The position numbers and the translations under genes were made by a program. DNA of 64,000 bases from Meandrina meandrites. Lineage: Eukaryota > Cnidaria > Anthozoa > Scleractinia > Meandrinidae. A model generated the notes under the pieces. That model saw only the letters and a list, made by a program, of their open reading frames with translations. It did no database searches and had not been told where the DNA came from. Each line of letters opens with the position of its first letter. Positions within the stretch are counted from its first letter, which is position 1. Positions 36,748-48,098 of this stretch are shown here, piece after piece. The stretch is taken from assembly GCA_963693305.1 (NCBI GenBank), contig OY855915.1, forward strand, positions 3,772,618 through 3,836,617, read 5' to 3'.

Positions 36748-37210
36748 TTAAGGGTCTGGCTGCCTGAAATAACTGTAGAGTTAAAAAGGGCAGGCAGCCA
36801 GTGTTACAATTATGTAATATAAATTAAGGTCGGTAAAGCACACAACAACACAGAACATTACAGAACATTACAGTGAGCAAAGCATATATTGCGCGGGAAA
36901 TAAAAAAAACTAAAACAAATCGACATCATCACACATATAGAAATTGATACCGATGACAATCACAGTCTGGAAGGAAAGCGTGTATCTATTTGTTTACAAG
37001 CTTGTTTTGTTTTATTTTTTTCTGAAAAACATCGCAGGATAATTTTTTTTCAAAGAAAGACGGTTGAGATTGCAATCGAAATTGTCGCGAGAAGCAAACA
37101 TGCCATTATATTTGATGCGTTCGCAAACATTCCATCTTAGCACTTGAGACCGCATGTGACGTCTTAAAATAAACTTTTTAATATTACTTTTACTTGCAAA
37201 CGAGCATTAA
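36748..37210. repeat. Right direct repeat flanking the TTAA foldback element
   Basis: Second copy of the TTAA-bounded block (see 31478-31939). It is followed by unduplicated R1 sequence (AGTCTTGATAACTTTGATC), which shows where the original locus resumes. Confidence 0.9.
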
Positions 37211-38430
37211 AGTCTTGATAACTTTGATCAAATACTTCAATCCGCATTCATTTAACTGCACGCTTTCGACGCGAATACATAGGAGCGACGAGGAGTCTCG
37301 CGGAAAAAAAGAAGTGAAATCTCACGGTAAATTGAGTAATAGTTCTTTCATAAGTTTACCTACAAGTTATCGCACGTATTTTTAATTGGGTCTGCTATTC
37401 GTGATTTATGCCTTTAGAGTTTCCGTGCTTTTCGCTTTGACGGAGTGTATGACTTTTCGGGCACCCACCCAGCCAATGTGTTAGCATTCAGAGAATTCTG
37501 TTACTGGCAAACGTTTTATATAATGTTTAATAAATGAGTAGCAGTGTTTTATCAAGTTTAAAACACAAGGCGCAGCCAAGCGTTTTAGATAAAACACGAA
37601 CTGCGAATTTATTGAACGGCTTCAAAATATTCTGATATAGATCTACTCATTCTCGCACTAATATTTAGATTTGGGGTTATTTTGGCCTAGAAAATTGGAC
37701 GTAAAACTTTCATAACACGTGCTTGATAATGCAAAGAATTTAATTCCAAAGTTTTTTTAACGTTGATTGACTGGAACACGTCCAAATTTATCTTTAAAGA
37801 AGGCGTTCGAACCGACGAAAAAGTTGCGTTTCAAATTCAGCGTTCGTAATTTATGCTGAAATATTCAAATCAGTGTTTTCCACATTCCATCGTGATAAAT
37901 ACAGATCATCTTTTGCCACTTTTTAACAATTTACTGTCTTTGTTTTGTTTTGCATCCTCTCAGAGATCTCTTGTTACTTTCTTGTAACTTTCCCAATTCA
38001 CTTCCTGTCATTTCTTTTTAGGATTACTTTCAGCTAATACATTATATATTTTGCGTTTGAGGTATTTCTCCACAGTAGGCATATTTAAGCGAGGGAAAAT
38101 AAACAACGACATTTGCATGAAAGTAAGGAAGAAAAAATGATTTTCACGGAGGAATGTAATGCACATCGAGTTGAATATTTTAGCATAATTTTGTACACGA
38201 TGAATTTGTAACGAAACGTTTTTGTAACCCAAATTTCTGTAAAAAAAACCTCTCCAATGCTTCCTGAATCAGAATGCCTAGCCGATTGCCGATCGAGCAA
38301 ACCGTTGAAAAGTATCCGCTAGTTCTGTGGACACAATAAAATGCTCGAAAACTTTTTCAAACCTGCAAAGTTGTTTCGCAGAACTTTTCGAATATTATAT
38401 AGCTGTTTTGTGTGAAACTCCTACGTGAAT
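37211..38430. repeat. Remainder of R1 copy, then unannotated intergenic DNA
   Basis: 37211-37430 continues the R1 repeat (GGAGCGACGAGGAGTCTCGCGG, TCACGGTAAATTGAGTAA). Beyond that I see no gene or clear repeat. Confidence 0.5.
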
Positions 38431-38452
38431 ATCAATAATAATAATAATAATA

Positions 38453-38517
<65 letters not shown>

Positions 38518-38530
38518 TTTATTTAAGTGT
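38431..38530 (-). repeat. (ATT)n array with AATAAAGTT end, probable retroposon tail
   Basis: About 85 bp of AAT units followed by AACTTTATTTAAG on plus. On minus this reads AATAAAGTT then ATT repeats. A 64-codon minus frame upstream of it (38612-38806) could be a degenerate retroposon C-terminus but was not recognised. Confidence 0.65.
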
Positions 38531-39395
38531 CAGTAAAAATTAGCAGTGGTAATAATATCTTCTTATGTAATAAAAGTATTAATTAAAAATAACTACACCT
38601 ATAAATTATAATCAAGGTTCTGCGATATTTTGCATCGATTTTTGCTGCTGTGCCGTGCTGTGAATCTTCGAGTGCCGAGTGTAGAAACGTTTCAGTAGAA
38701 TTTTAGAGTTGAATTTAGATGACCTTAATAGTTCCGCACTTCTGCTCCAAAGAGTTTTCTGAAACTTGGCTATGGTATGTATTAAGTCAATATAAGCTGA
38801 TTCCACAAATTTAGCATGAAGCTATCAGCAACATTTTTTACTGGATGCGATTTTTAAAAAAGTGGGTTCCAGTTAAATGCCAATACCATTAAATTCTTTT
38901 TTTTTCAGTAAAATCGAATTTCGTATTATTATTACCGAATGATAGGTGAACATTTTCCCAAAGTTTCACAGTCATCGCGTCAAAGCCTAAAAAGTTATAA
39001 CCCAAAGTTTGTCATGGACAAATGCGCCCGCAATAACTACGGAAATCGTAACACAGCGAATGCATATAGATCACTAGAACCACCGGCAGTGGACACATAC
39101 TAAGAAACGAGTTTGTGAGTTATTCCACCTGGGCACTTGAGGTCACTTTTAACGTCTTAAAATAAATTTTTACATGGGCGTCTCCCAAAGGGAGCCCAAG
39201 TTTAACATTGCCCTTCGTTTTCAGTAAGACACTACCTCTCTGGAACCTCTATTTTCATTCGCCCGCTGTAAACACTACCTCTATTGTTATTCAGGCCTAG
39301 GGCATTGTTTTGACCTGTTATCTATTGTTTTAAGAACCAATGAAGTAACTCGTTCCGAGAGATAGTGGGCGACCCTTCGTTTTTGCTGTTTTCTG
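38531..39395. other. No gene seen
   Basis: AT-rich sequence. A short R1 fragment at 39125-39190 (GGGCACTTGAGGTCAC, GACGTCTTAAAAT-like) lies here. Confidence 0.4.
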
Positions 39396-39404
39396 CGTTC
39401 AGTC

Positions 39405-42377
39405 CATTCTCGTCCCCAGAGCCCTCCGTTTCTTTTGGTCACGTGGTCGGCGAAACGGAGGGCTCTGGTCGCAGCGACTATCGGATGTCAGAAATTTTCT
39501 GACATCCGTTAGCGCATGTGTAGTAGCTTTCAACACAACTGCTCATGCTCACATGTTAATCCTGAGGGAGGGGGAGGGGAGAGAGTTTATTTTAATGGCT
39601 GATCGTGAGAAGACGTCAACAAAGCGGTCAAAAGAGTCGTTGATTTTCATTTATGCTGAACGATCGAGAATTGAAGCGATCTGAAAAGTGAACAGAAAGC
39701 TGCCTTAGTTGTCGTTTCCGTACAGAAGCGGTATTATTTTTGTGTTTTATCAACGGATGTCGAAACGTCCAATTTTCTATAATCAGGTATGAAAGAAGTA
39801 CAAATGTCAGATGAATTTTGTATGTTGATGTGGAATTCTAGAAAGTCGTACTGTTCCATATAACAAGATTGTTAAAAACGGACAATCTCAGTCGCCTTCG
39901 AGTGTTTTTGAAAAGCCACTTTAGACGTGTTCGTTAATTGAGTGGATAGATTTAGCACTGTAAATTAAAGATATTGCAAAGAAAATATAATATCAGTCTC
40001 ATGGTATTGCATTTGAAAATCTTGTCTTCTAATTGCGATTCGTAGTTCCACAAGAATGCCTTCCCTTTGAAAGTAAGGGGAAAAAATCAAACTGGGAAAT
40101 ATTAATTTCAAGGAGAAGTGGTTGAAAGTGGATCTGTTTTCTGTGTGTTTTTTAATATGAGTAAAAATGTTAAAAAATATTTTTCATCACCCCAAAAGAA
40201 TTAGAACCTCCTTCAGATTTGCCAGTGATATTTTGAACCATATACTTCATGCAAAAATATTTTTCTACAAAAGATTTAGGACTCAGACTTGGCTATAACT
40301 TATAAGCTCAATAAATTATGGGAAAGAGGACCACTCACAATGAAGAGGAGTCAGTGTTTGTACTGAATAATTCTTGTGCATAGGAATGGGTGAGAAATCA
40401 GTTCGAGAACTTGACTTTTTTCTACTTTTCAGGATGACCCTGAAGGGGGCACTTGAGATAACAATCACTTGGTAACTACAAAAACTTTCTGACAGATGTT
40501 CATTAATTTTGACTTATATGCCAGTGCCATATTACTTGGCAATTTATAAAAATTGTGTGCACTCCACCTAAATACTGAGACAGCAAATACTTAATTTATA
40601 ATAAAATTAAATTCTTAAATCTGAAGTGAGCTGCTGTTGTAAAAATTATTCAAGAGGAAACAGGGTTAACAGGATAGATTTGGAAACATTTGGTATCATT
40701 TTGTTAAATTAAATGAAAATAATCACCTGTCCACAGATGCCAACACAAGTCTTCATGTTACTCCAAAGCCCACTTTCTTATTTCTTAGGTTATCAATACA
40801 CTGAAATGCAGGGGACAAAAAATGCCCCTTCACTTGGGAAAGGTGAACCTATGAATTTTCTATTTTGCAAGAAGAGATAGGGGGAACCTGACCCATTTTA
40901 CCCATGAGCCATCCCTTTCCCCATAAATATTATGAATGGTCATAAGGCAGCACTACTATAAAAGGTAATGCAACACTATGCCCAAGGTCTTGCAGTTGAC
41001 TGGGTCTGGTTATTCTCAGTTTTTGTGCTTCAACTCCACTGCAAACATCTGATCTCAAATATTGGGAGAATCGCAAACAGGTTTGTAAGTGACCTGATTT
41101 GACATCAGATATAGATTAATATGTCAATGCAGCACTAAAGAAATCAAGGTGAACAGGGTCATTGGGGCAAATAGCCTTTAATAACTCTAGAATTGTCAAG
41201 GTTACTCTCAAGAGCACATGTTTGAAATCTTATTAAATATATACATGAATATAAAATGAAACAATGCCAATTTCCTTCCTCCACCTGTCCCCCTTTATGC
41301 CAAGTGGTGCAAAGGCCAAATTATGCCAGTTCCTGCAGATGCCCACAGTCTTTGAAGACATAAACTGTGTTACACCTCCACAGTATAAGCAATGTTGGAA
41401 AACAATTAAGTGGTTCCATGATGGAACCAAAAATATATATATCTTTTTTTTCCCTGGACATTTTTAACAACTACACTTTGATAGTACTTGTTCTTACTAT
41501 AAACACTCAACTTATAGCTGTATATTTTTTTTTATTTAACACTGATAAAGCTTACTGAGTTGAAAGTCTTGAAATGATGGTGGTGGTCTGCTGAACATGT
41601 AAGAAATGTTCTAGTATATATGTTCCACATAAATCTTCAATCTAGTATGCTGATAAACATACTTGTAACATAATCTATTTTCCTTTGTACCTTAACAATC
41701 CGATATATATTGCACAACGTAATTCTGTAAACATTCAAGGTAATATATATAATCCACAGCGCAAGTTTGCACGATAATAGAAACAATTTCAAGATCAATA
41801 CAAACCCTTTTGCAACATCTGATCAAGACCATGCAACGACAGCAGAGTGTATAGAACAACATTCAACATTGTATGGGGACAGAAAAAGGGATTTTGATTT
41901 TGGGAGACGTGATAGAGTAGAGTTCTGTTGAATTTCTAAACTTTGTCAGACTCTCAAGGCTTCAATATTCCACGAAATCATTCAATGGCAAAATAAAAAC
42001 ACGAGTTTTTAAAAACATACCGCCTACAACAGTTTGGAAGATCGAAGACAGATTTTAAATCTGCTGATAGTGCTAAACGTTTGAAACCTAGCTCACACTG
42101 GGACTCACACAGGTCATCTTCTGCTTCTTTACAACAGCCACGTATCGATAACAGTTTCGTGCGATTCATCGATTGCCGGTCGCCATAAGTTTTCTAAGAA
42201 ATCTTTTTCCTGCTAATTTCCGGTGCGGAAGCAGAGTGCCGTGCGTAGTAGTGTAAAATTTTGTTTCGTGGTGCGCATTCATTCTTCATCAACCAATGAA
42301 AAAATTCGAATTAATTCCTGCGTCCAGAGCTACTCGTAACGGCACAAATAAAACGAGTAGCTCTGGGGACGAGAATG
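39405..42377. mobile_element. 2.97-kb inverted-repeat element with 9-bp target duplication and subterminal hairpins
   Basis: Termini CATTCTCGTCCCCAGAG and inverse CTCTGGGGACGAGAATG are flanked by the direct 9-mer CGTTCAGTC (39396-39404 and 42378-42386). A 9-bp duplication fits Mutator-like elements. Each end has its own hairpin: left CCAGAGCCCTCCGTTTC / GAAACGGAGGGCTCTGG (about 39415-39472), right CCAGAGCTACTCGT / ACGAGTAGCTCTGG (about 42325-42367). No intact transposase. The interior holds a minus-strand exon-like frame at 42014-42170. Confidence 0.82.
42014..42170 (-). CDS. Possible first exon, unrecognised protein, within the 2.97-kb element
   Basis: ATG at 42168-42170 opens MNRTKLLSIRGCCKEAEDD..., 52 codons plus one base, ending at a good donor (AGGCG/GTATGT). 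It is Cys-rich but matches nothing I know. It reads inward from the element's right end, so it may be a captured host exon or element-encoded. No downstream exon could be fixed. Confidence 0.3.
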
Positions 42378-42436
42378 CGTTCAGTCACAAATCGCCGTCT
42401 GGGCCTTAAAACGCATGCGTGCCTATTTATTGTGTA

Positions 42437-42483
42437 ATCCCTGGTGCAGACCAGAAGGATCGCGGGCTCTGGGTAGGAGAGCG
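42437..42483. mobile_element. Solo terminus of the CTCGTxCCCAGAG family
   Basis: CCTGGTGCAGACCAGAAGGATCGCGGGCTCTGG is the reverse complement of the end sequence at 8514-8576 and 53137-53200. Confidence 0.5.
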
Positions 42484-42512
42484 AGCAAAGCACAGCAAGC
42501 ACATGGTAAATT

Positions 42513-43506
42513 ATGGTGGATTTATCTCAAGCGTTGTCCTTGAAAGAAAGTACAAATATTATGCTTTCTTCTACGCTCAAACCATATACAAATGCACACA
42601 GCGTTTGCGGTCGACGCAGAGAAAACGTTTTGGAGCGTTTTGTGAAAGGGTTGCTCCGCGGACTTAACGAGAGATCAATTTACGAGCGAACATTTCTTAG
42701 TGAACGTATCGAGAACCATGCTATATCAAATGCGCTATCCAAAGTTAAACGTGTAAAGAAGTACCTTAACAAGCATTATTGTGTACAGTGGAACCCCGCC
42801 TTACGGCCACCTCGTTAATACGGCCACCTCGTTATTACGGCCACTTTATTTTGTCCCGGCAAAACGCCCATGCATTTTCTTATAATAAAACCCCGTTAAT
42901 GCGGCCACCCCGTTAATACGGCCAACGGCCACATTGTGAAATCCCAAACTATACAATTCTTTACAATTTTACCCCGCTAATACGGCCACTCGAACCAAAT
43001 ACCCATTAATAATTGACCAAACAAAACAAATTCAGTGCTTGAGAAACAATATTAAATGATACTATTTTATCCAAAACGCCTGCTTAGCGAAATTACTAAG
43101 CGTGTAGTAAAAAGAGAATAAATAAAAAGTTTTTAACACGGCTTGCTTTTTTCTTGCGACTTTCTTCTTGCTCTTTGGATCTCTTTGAGCTTTTCTCCTC
43201 TTTGTGAACATCTCTTACAGAAAGATTGTTCTCAAGGTCCAATAGATTCGTTAGCATTTTGATGTGGCTCTGTTTAGAAATGCAATTGTGATATGTATCT
43301 GTCAAGACGTCACTTGAAGTAGACAAGTCATGAAATTTGACCCTACCCCGTTAATACGGCCACCCCGTTAATACGGCCAAATTTTCATGGCCCGTTGGTG
43401 GCCGTATTAACGGGGTTCCACTGTATTGAGACGTGATGGGGAACCGAGCAGAATACCAATACGAATTCTGGAACGCTTGTTTTGTAATTGTAATTCGTAG
43501 TTTACA
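42513..43506 (+). pseudogene. Unrecognised open frame interrupted by a pogo-like MITE
   Basis: The frame MVDLSQALSLKE... runs 42513-42783 and is rich in Arg, Lys and Leu. With the TA-flanked MITE (42786-43423) and one TA copy taken out, the same frame continues about 24 codons to a stop near 43505. Continuation could be chance (roughly one in three). No domain recognised; the frame may be an exon fragment or spurious. Confidence 0.3.
42786..43423. mobile_element. Pogo/Tigger-like MITE with TA target duplication
   Basis: Termini CAGTGGAACCCCG and inverse CGGGGTTCCACTG; TA at 42784-42785 and 43424-43425. Subterminal CGTTAATACGGCCACC repeats in inverted arrangement at both ends. The CAGTGGAACC terminus is typical of pogo/Tigger elements. 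No transposase; the minus frame 43096-43326 (Lys/Ser/Glu-rich) is unrecognised. Confidence 0.88.
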
Positions 43507-43819
43507 TTATGATTATTGAAGCGGCGTTGTGTGAAACCTTGAAGAATTTGCATAATCGGTTTGAAATTTGAACCAAACTTGCAAATCGTGTAATGTTGTT
43601 TTCATCGAGATGCGTGGGAAGAATGGTGTGACTTACCTGTACACTTCATCTGCAGCGTTTGTTTTGTTTGTTTCCCGTAGCATGTTCACTGAGATTACGT
43701 CCAAAGTATTATAAACAGCGACTATAAATTCGCTTCAAAAGCTCCCGTCGCAAACGTCTGACACGTCTGATTTCATTCATAGAATTTAAACTTTTTGAAA
43801 CAAGATTTTTTATCTTTTT

Positions 43820-44780
43820 CTTTACAAACCCTTGCAAATCGCATGATTGTAACTCAACACCGCTCGAAGACAAGAGTCACGTTCGCGCGTACGTTTCATG
43901 GAGGGGCTTTTGAAATACTTTATCGAGTGCTTGCATTTCCATTTCTATTTATTTGTACGTAAAAAAAACAAAACAAAATGTGACTGTGGAAGGCCATCTA
44001 ATCGACAAAAGACAACCGAGATTTCTTCGTGTCAACTTTCTGGTGTTTACAACTGGATACACCAGGAAAGAAGCCAAGTTCACGCAGATATGCGTCTTGT
44101 TTTGTAATAATTTTAATTGCAAACGAGCAACTGTTGATAACTTTGATGAAGTACTCAGACTTGAAGTGTCAAAATCTTTAATGCAGTTCACTTATCGACC
44201 CACGCGCTTTGAATCGGAGCGACTGAGAGTCACACGGAAAAAGTAAAATTTCACAGTAAGTTCAGTAATTTTTATTCGTGATTAGATCTATATGGTTTAT
44301 ATGTTTCGCGTTTCGTTCGATATTTGAGTTTAAAGACAAGTGTGTTTTGTGTACCAAAAGGCATCATTTGTGAGGAATTGTTTCAGATTTCGTTCAAGAA
44401 AGGTTCTGTTCCGGCACTAAAGCGACGGCGTTTTGAAATCTTAATCTGTATGTCGTGGAGCCATGAGAAAGAAAAACCCCTGCGTTCTTCAGTCTTATCA
44501 GCTCAGTGAATACGGGGGGACACACACTAAACTCTTTAGATTCAATTGCCATTATGCATCTGTTCATTTGTAGGTCATAAATTACGTCAAAATGTGAGCG
44601 ATGTTTGATACTCTTACCACGTTTTTAACCACCACGTTGTTATCGAAAATGTAATCTATTTGTTTTGTACAGTAATGGAAGATTTCAGTTCGAAAGCAAG
44701 GCCGCTTTGGCGAGCTAAAGTTATTTTCATTTAACTGTTACAATCTGTAAACCGATTCAGTTATGAACAGATTATGACGG
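43820..44780. repeat. R1 repeat copy
   Basis: Blocks shared with other copies: TTGCAAACGAGCAACTGTTGATAACTTTGAT, CGGAGCGACTGAGAGTC, TTTCACAGTAAGTTCAGTAA, ATGTTTCGCGTTTCGTTCGA, GTACCAAAAGGCATCATTTGTGAGG, AAGGTTCTGTTCCGGCACTAAA (each with differences). The first part also matches 6890-6960. Confidence 0.7.
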
Positions 44781-44879
44781 AAAATGAAACTGTCAACGAT
44801 ATATAATTGGAAAGTTATCCAGCTAAATGAGTTTTAAGCTAAGTGTTCAACCGCAACTCATGGATTTTCGTGGGAGGTC

Positions 44880-45690
44880 ATCAAACTACTCGACAAACAT
44901 TTACAGCTGTCGATAATTTTTTTTTTCATTTTATTAGTGTGCGTTTTGAACACGGATACATCAGAGCGACTGCGAGTCTCACAGAAAAACTGAAGTAAAA
45001 TAAATTTCACGGTAAGTTGAGTATTATTTTTTCATATAGTTTCCTGATAAAGGCACATATTTTTTATTAGGTCTGCTGTTCGATAAAAAAAGTGATGAAG
45101 GTCTTGAAGGATTATATGTTTCGCGTTTAGTTTGATGTGTTTTGTATGTGTGTTTTCGTATACGATGTGCCCAAAAGGTTCATTTGCGAGGTAATGTTTC
45201 CTTTCCGAAAGGTTTAGTTTCGGTACTAAAATGCTTCGGACTCTGAATTCGTACCTTGTGGAGCCACGAGAAACAGGTACAACGATAAAAATGCGTTCCT
45301 CTTGTCAGTTCAGTGAAAACAGGAGGAACACAATAAATGCTTGTATATTTCAATTTGCGGTGCGTCTGTTCAATTTAGGATCAGAAATGACGGGAAAAGG
45401 TCGTGGGAACAAAACTGATTTTTTACCACATTTGGAACCAAATGCGTTCTTATCACAAATATCTTTACCACATTTCGACGTGTTCTGTGATGTATAATTG
45501 AAAAGGCCCACGGTAAAATGCAATCTATTTGTTTTATACATTAATTGAAGGATTTCAGTTCTAAAGCAAGGTCGCTACTGGTGAGCAATAGTTGTTTTCA
45601 TACTTAAAGTACTGCGGAAAACTGTTTAATCGATTCAGTAATAACCAGAGTGATGGAAAATGAAAACGGCAACGAAAAAATCTAACCTTT
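44880..45690. repeat. R1 repeat copy, tandem neighbour
   Basis: Directly follows the previous copy in the same orientation: CAGAGCGACTGCGAGTCTCAC, TTTCACGGTAAGTTGAGTA, TATGTTTCGCGTTTAGTTTGA, GGTTTAGTTTCGGTACTAAAATG, TTCAGTTCTAAAGCAAGGTCGC. Confidence 0.7.
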
Positions 45691-45723
45691 ATTACGTTTG
45701 GAAAGTAAATGGGCTTTAAGTAG

Positions 45724-46600
45724 GGTTGGAAACTAAAATTTCGGAACACTCGCCATCTGGGCGAGTAACCTTCAAGCTGCACTCGCCCAGATAATTTTTC
45801 ACTCGCCAAGTCTCCTTCACACAAATGCAGAAAACATGTAACCCTCCCCCCTTCCCCCCACGAACATAGAATATTCAACTTTAAATTCTAATCACGTTCG
45901 GCACTGGTCGGCACTGTTCCTTGGTTTAAGCTTGTTTAAGAACGTTTCAGTGCAAAGGTTTAGAGTAGTTTAAACTATTTATCTATCTGTGTCAAGTTTC
46001 TCAGTTCATTTTCAAGGTAATTCACAACATATTCTACGGACATTTTAGGATCTGACTCATATTCCGATATCATCCTCTCATCATCTGTGTCGAAATTTTT
46101 CTTCATTTCGCAACCATGGGCGGTCAACGTGCCACTTCGATTAAAATTTCTGTGCCCTTTTCTTTTTCGTATTCGCGAGAATCATGAACTGTTTTTTGAT
46201 GTCACGGTGCTGCTATTAGGAGCGGTATTATTTTCGCTGGCAGATAATTTCGACAACCCAGGATGATATCTCCACATTTTAACGCTTTGAGTGAGTTCAC
46301 ATATAGTGTCTCTTCCGTTATGTAACGATAACATGTACCACTGAGTGAAGCTATTTTTGTATGTTTGCGAATCAGGAATTTGCGACTCAGCGCCAGGTTT
46401 TCGGGAGACTTCAAAATGGTAAACATCGTAAACTACTGGCTCGTGGAGAGTGGAAAGTAGATAGTTACGCTTGTTTAGAATAATGTCAATGATACATTCT
46501 GGAGATGAAAATCGTACTCGCCAAACCGGGCGAGTGACCAGTGATTTGTACTCGCCTGACAGGTTTTGATACTCGTCTGGGCGAGCGGACGAACGCTAAC
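45724..46600. mobile_element. Region bounded by CTCGCC...GGGCGAG hairpins, possible element
   Basis: Palindromes ACTCGCCATCTGGGCGAGT (45748-45766) and ACTCGCCAAACCGGGCGAGT (about 46516) sit near the two edges, with more ACTCGCC motifs between. No clear target duplication. Internal frames unrecognised. Confidence 0.4.
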
Positions 46601-46629
46601 GCCATTCACTCTTGTGGCCAGTGTTTCTA

Positions 46630-46850
46630 TTATGTTATCATGCAATGTTCCTGTTATGTAGTTTTTAGCAGTGTGATTTTCATTCATTTTAGTGTGTGCT
46701 TTGTACCCGGCTACTGTCATAAGAGCAACTGTGAGTCGTGCTTAAAAAGTAGAATCAGATTTCTCAGTAAGTTTAGTATTTACTGCCTGAAGCGTTCTCC
46801 AGAACACCAGAAGATATTCGTTTGTCGGTGAGTTATTTTGATATAATCTG
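46630..46850. repeat. R1 repeat fragment
   Basis: AGAGCAACTGTGAGTCGTGC and TTTCTCAGTAAGTTTAGTATT match the splice-donor-like block of the other R1 copies. Confidence 0.5.
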
Positions 46851-47600
46851 TCACGAGAGGAAATTGACCAATACCTAGGTAAATACAGAAATGATGTCAG
46901 AAAATATTTCAGAACCAGAAAACACCTCAGAATTAGCACATGAATAGACTTAAGGAACTGAGTAATGATATTTTTACAATAGTTGCAATACAAAAGTTTA
47001 CTTTAGGAAAATATTTGAAACAAAAAAAAAACACCTGCTATAGTACCTATTCACGAGCAAAAACAAATTTTGCATTTCAAAGAAATCTTTTATTAATTTT
47101 CTTATTTATTATTCTTTAAGGTAAACATCCAAGAATTAAATTCGATTTTTAATTATAAATCAACCAATCTGAATCAGTGATTTTGTTTCCCTGCGTCCCT
47201 CGATCGATCTAAAGATGTTTTAAAAGAATAGCCGTTTTTGTGATATTAAATCTACAAAAAAACCTACCTCAAGTCAAGAGAGCAATATTGGCTGCGTATA
47301 AAATAGGTCAAGAAGTAATTTCTAGGCGAACAAACAGAAGTATTTCCACACAAATTCTCCAATAAATTTTCTTTTTAATATTTCGAAAGCTGTCATTTTG
47401 CTTTACCTCCTGGAGTGGCCACTCACACGTTAGCGATGTACGAAAAGCACGTGGGTAAACTAGGACAGCCGACAATGATTCCCAAATTTGCATGTAGATA
47501 AGGCATTACTTCACCTTAGGGGGTGGGGGGGTGGCTGGCTGGTAGGATTTGACAGGTAGTCTCCGCAATATCTAATGACCCCCCTTGTAATTCTAATTTT
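46851..47600. other. No gene seen
   Basis: AT-rich interval; frames here are short and unsupported. Confidence 0.4.
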
Positions 47601-47609
47601 TTTAGATCA

Positions 47610-47640
<31 letters not shown>
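47610..47640. repeat. Poly-C then poly-A tract
   Basis: Twenty-one C followed by about eleven A. Confidence 0.9.
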
Positions 47641-47689
47641 AGAAGAAGAAAGTAAAAAATTTAACTTATTTATATCAAGCTACACTTAA

Positions 47690-48094
47690 GGTGGGGGTAC
47701 AACCGATTTTGAGTGAAGTTTTAAGAGGTTTAAGGAAGGGATAGAAGAAAGAAAATTATTTTTGAAACACCAACAGACAGTTGACCCCCACGCAAGAGCA
47801 CCCCAAGATGTCAGGGGACTGTTTGGGTGTTCATCTACTAATTTTTAACTTCAAATTCTAATTTTAAAATCACATTAAATCTTTAATATTTCTTATGTCT
47901 CCAAAGTTTACTAATCCTTTGAGAAAAACTATCTCTTCCCAAACATCCCCAAAAATCACCAAAAAAATTACAACACACCGCTAAACATAGCTTTGTGAAA
48001 TGAGCATAGAGTTTCTAGATTACTTGAAACGCGGACGAGATATTCGCATTAAGCCAAGTTTAGCGGTGGAACAGGCTTCAGGTGTACTGCCAAC
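47690..48094 (-). mobile_element. TTAA-flanked MITE (piggyBac-like), inverted copy
   Basis: Ends GGTGGGGGTACAACC and CAGGTGTACTGCCAAC; TTAA at 47686-47689 and 48095-48098. It is the reverse complement of the 58458-58809 element over most of its length. Confidence 0.75.
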
Positions 48095-48098
48095 TTAA

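Noticed and set aside
39598..39684. Plus-strand frame MADREKTSTKRSKE...
   Set aside because: Only 28 codons, ends in a stop with no donor; inside the 2.97-kb element.
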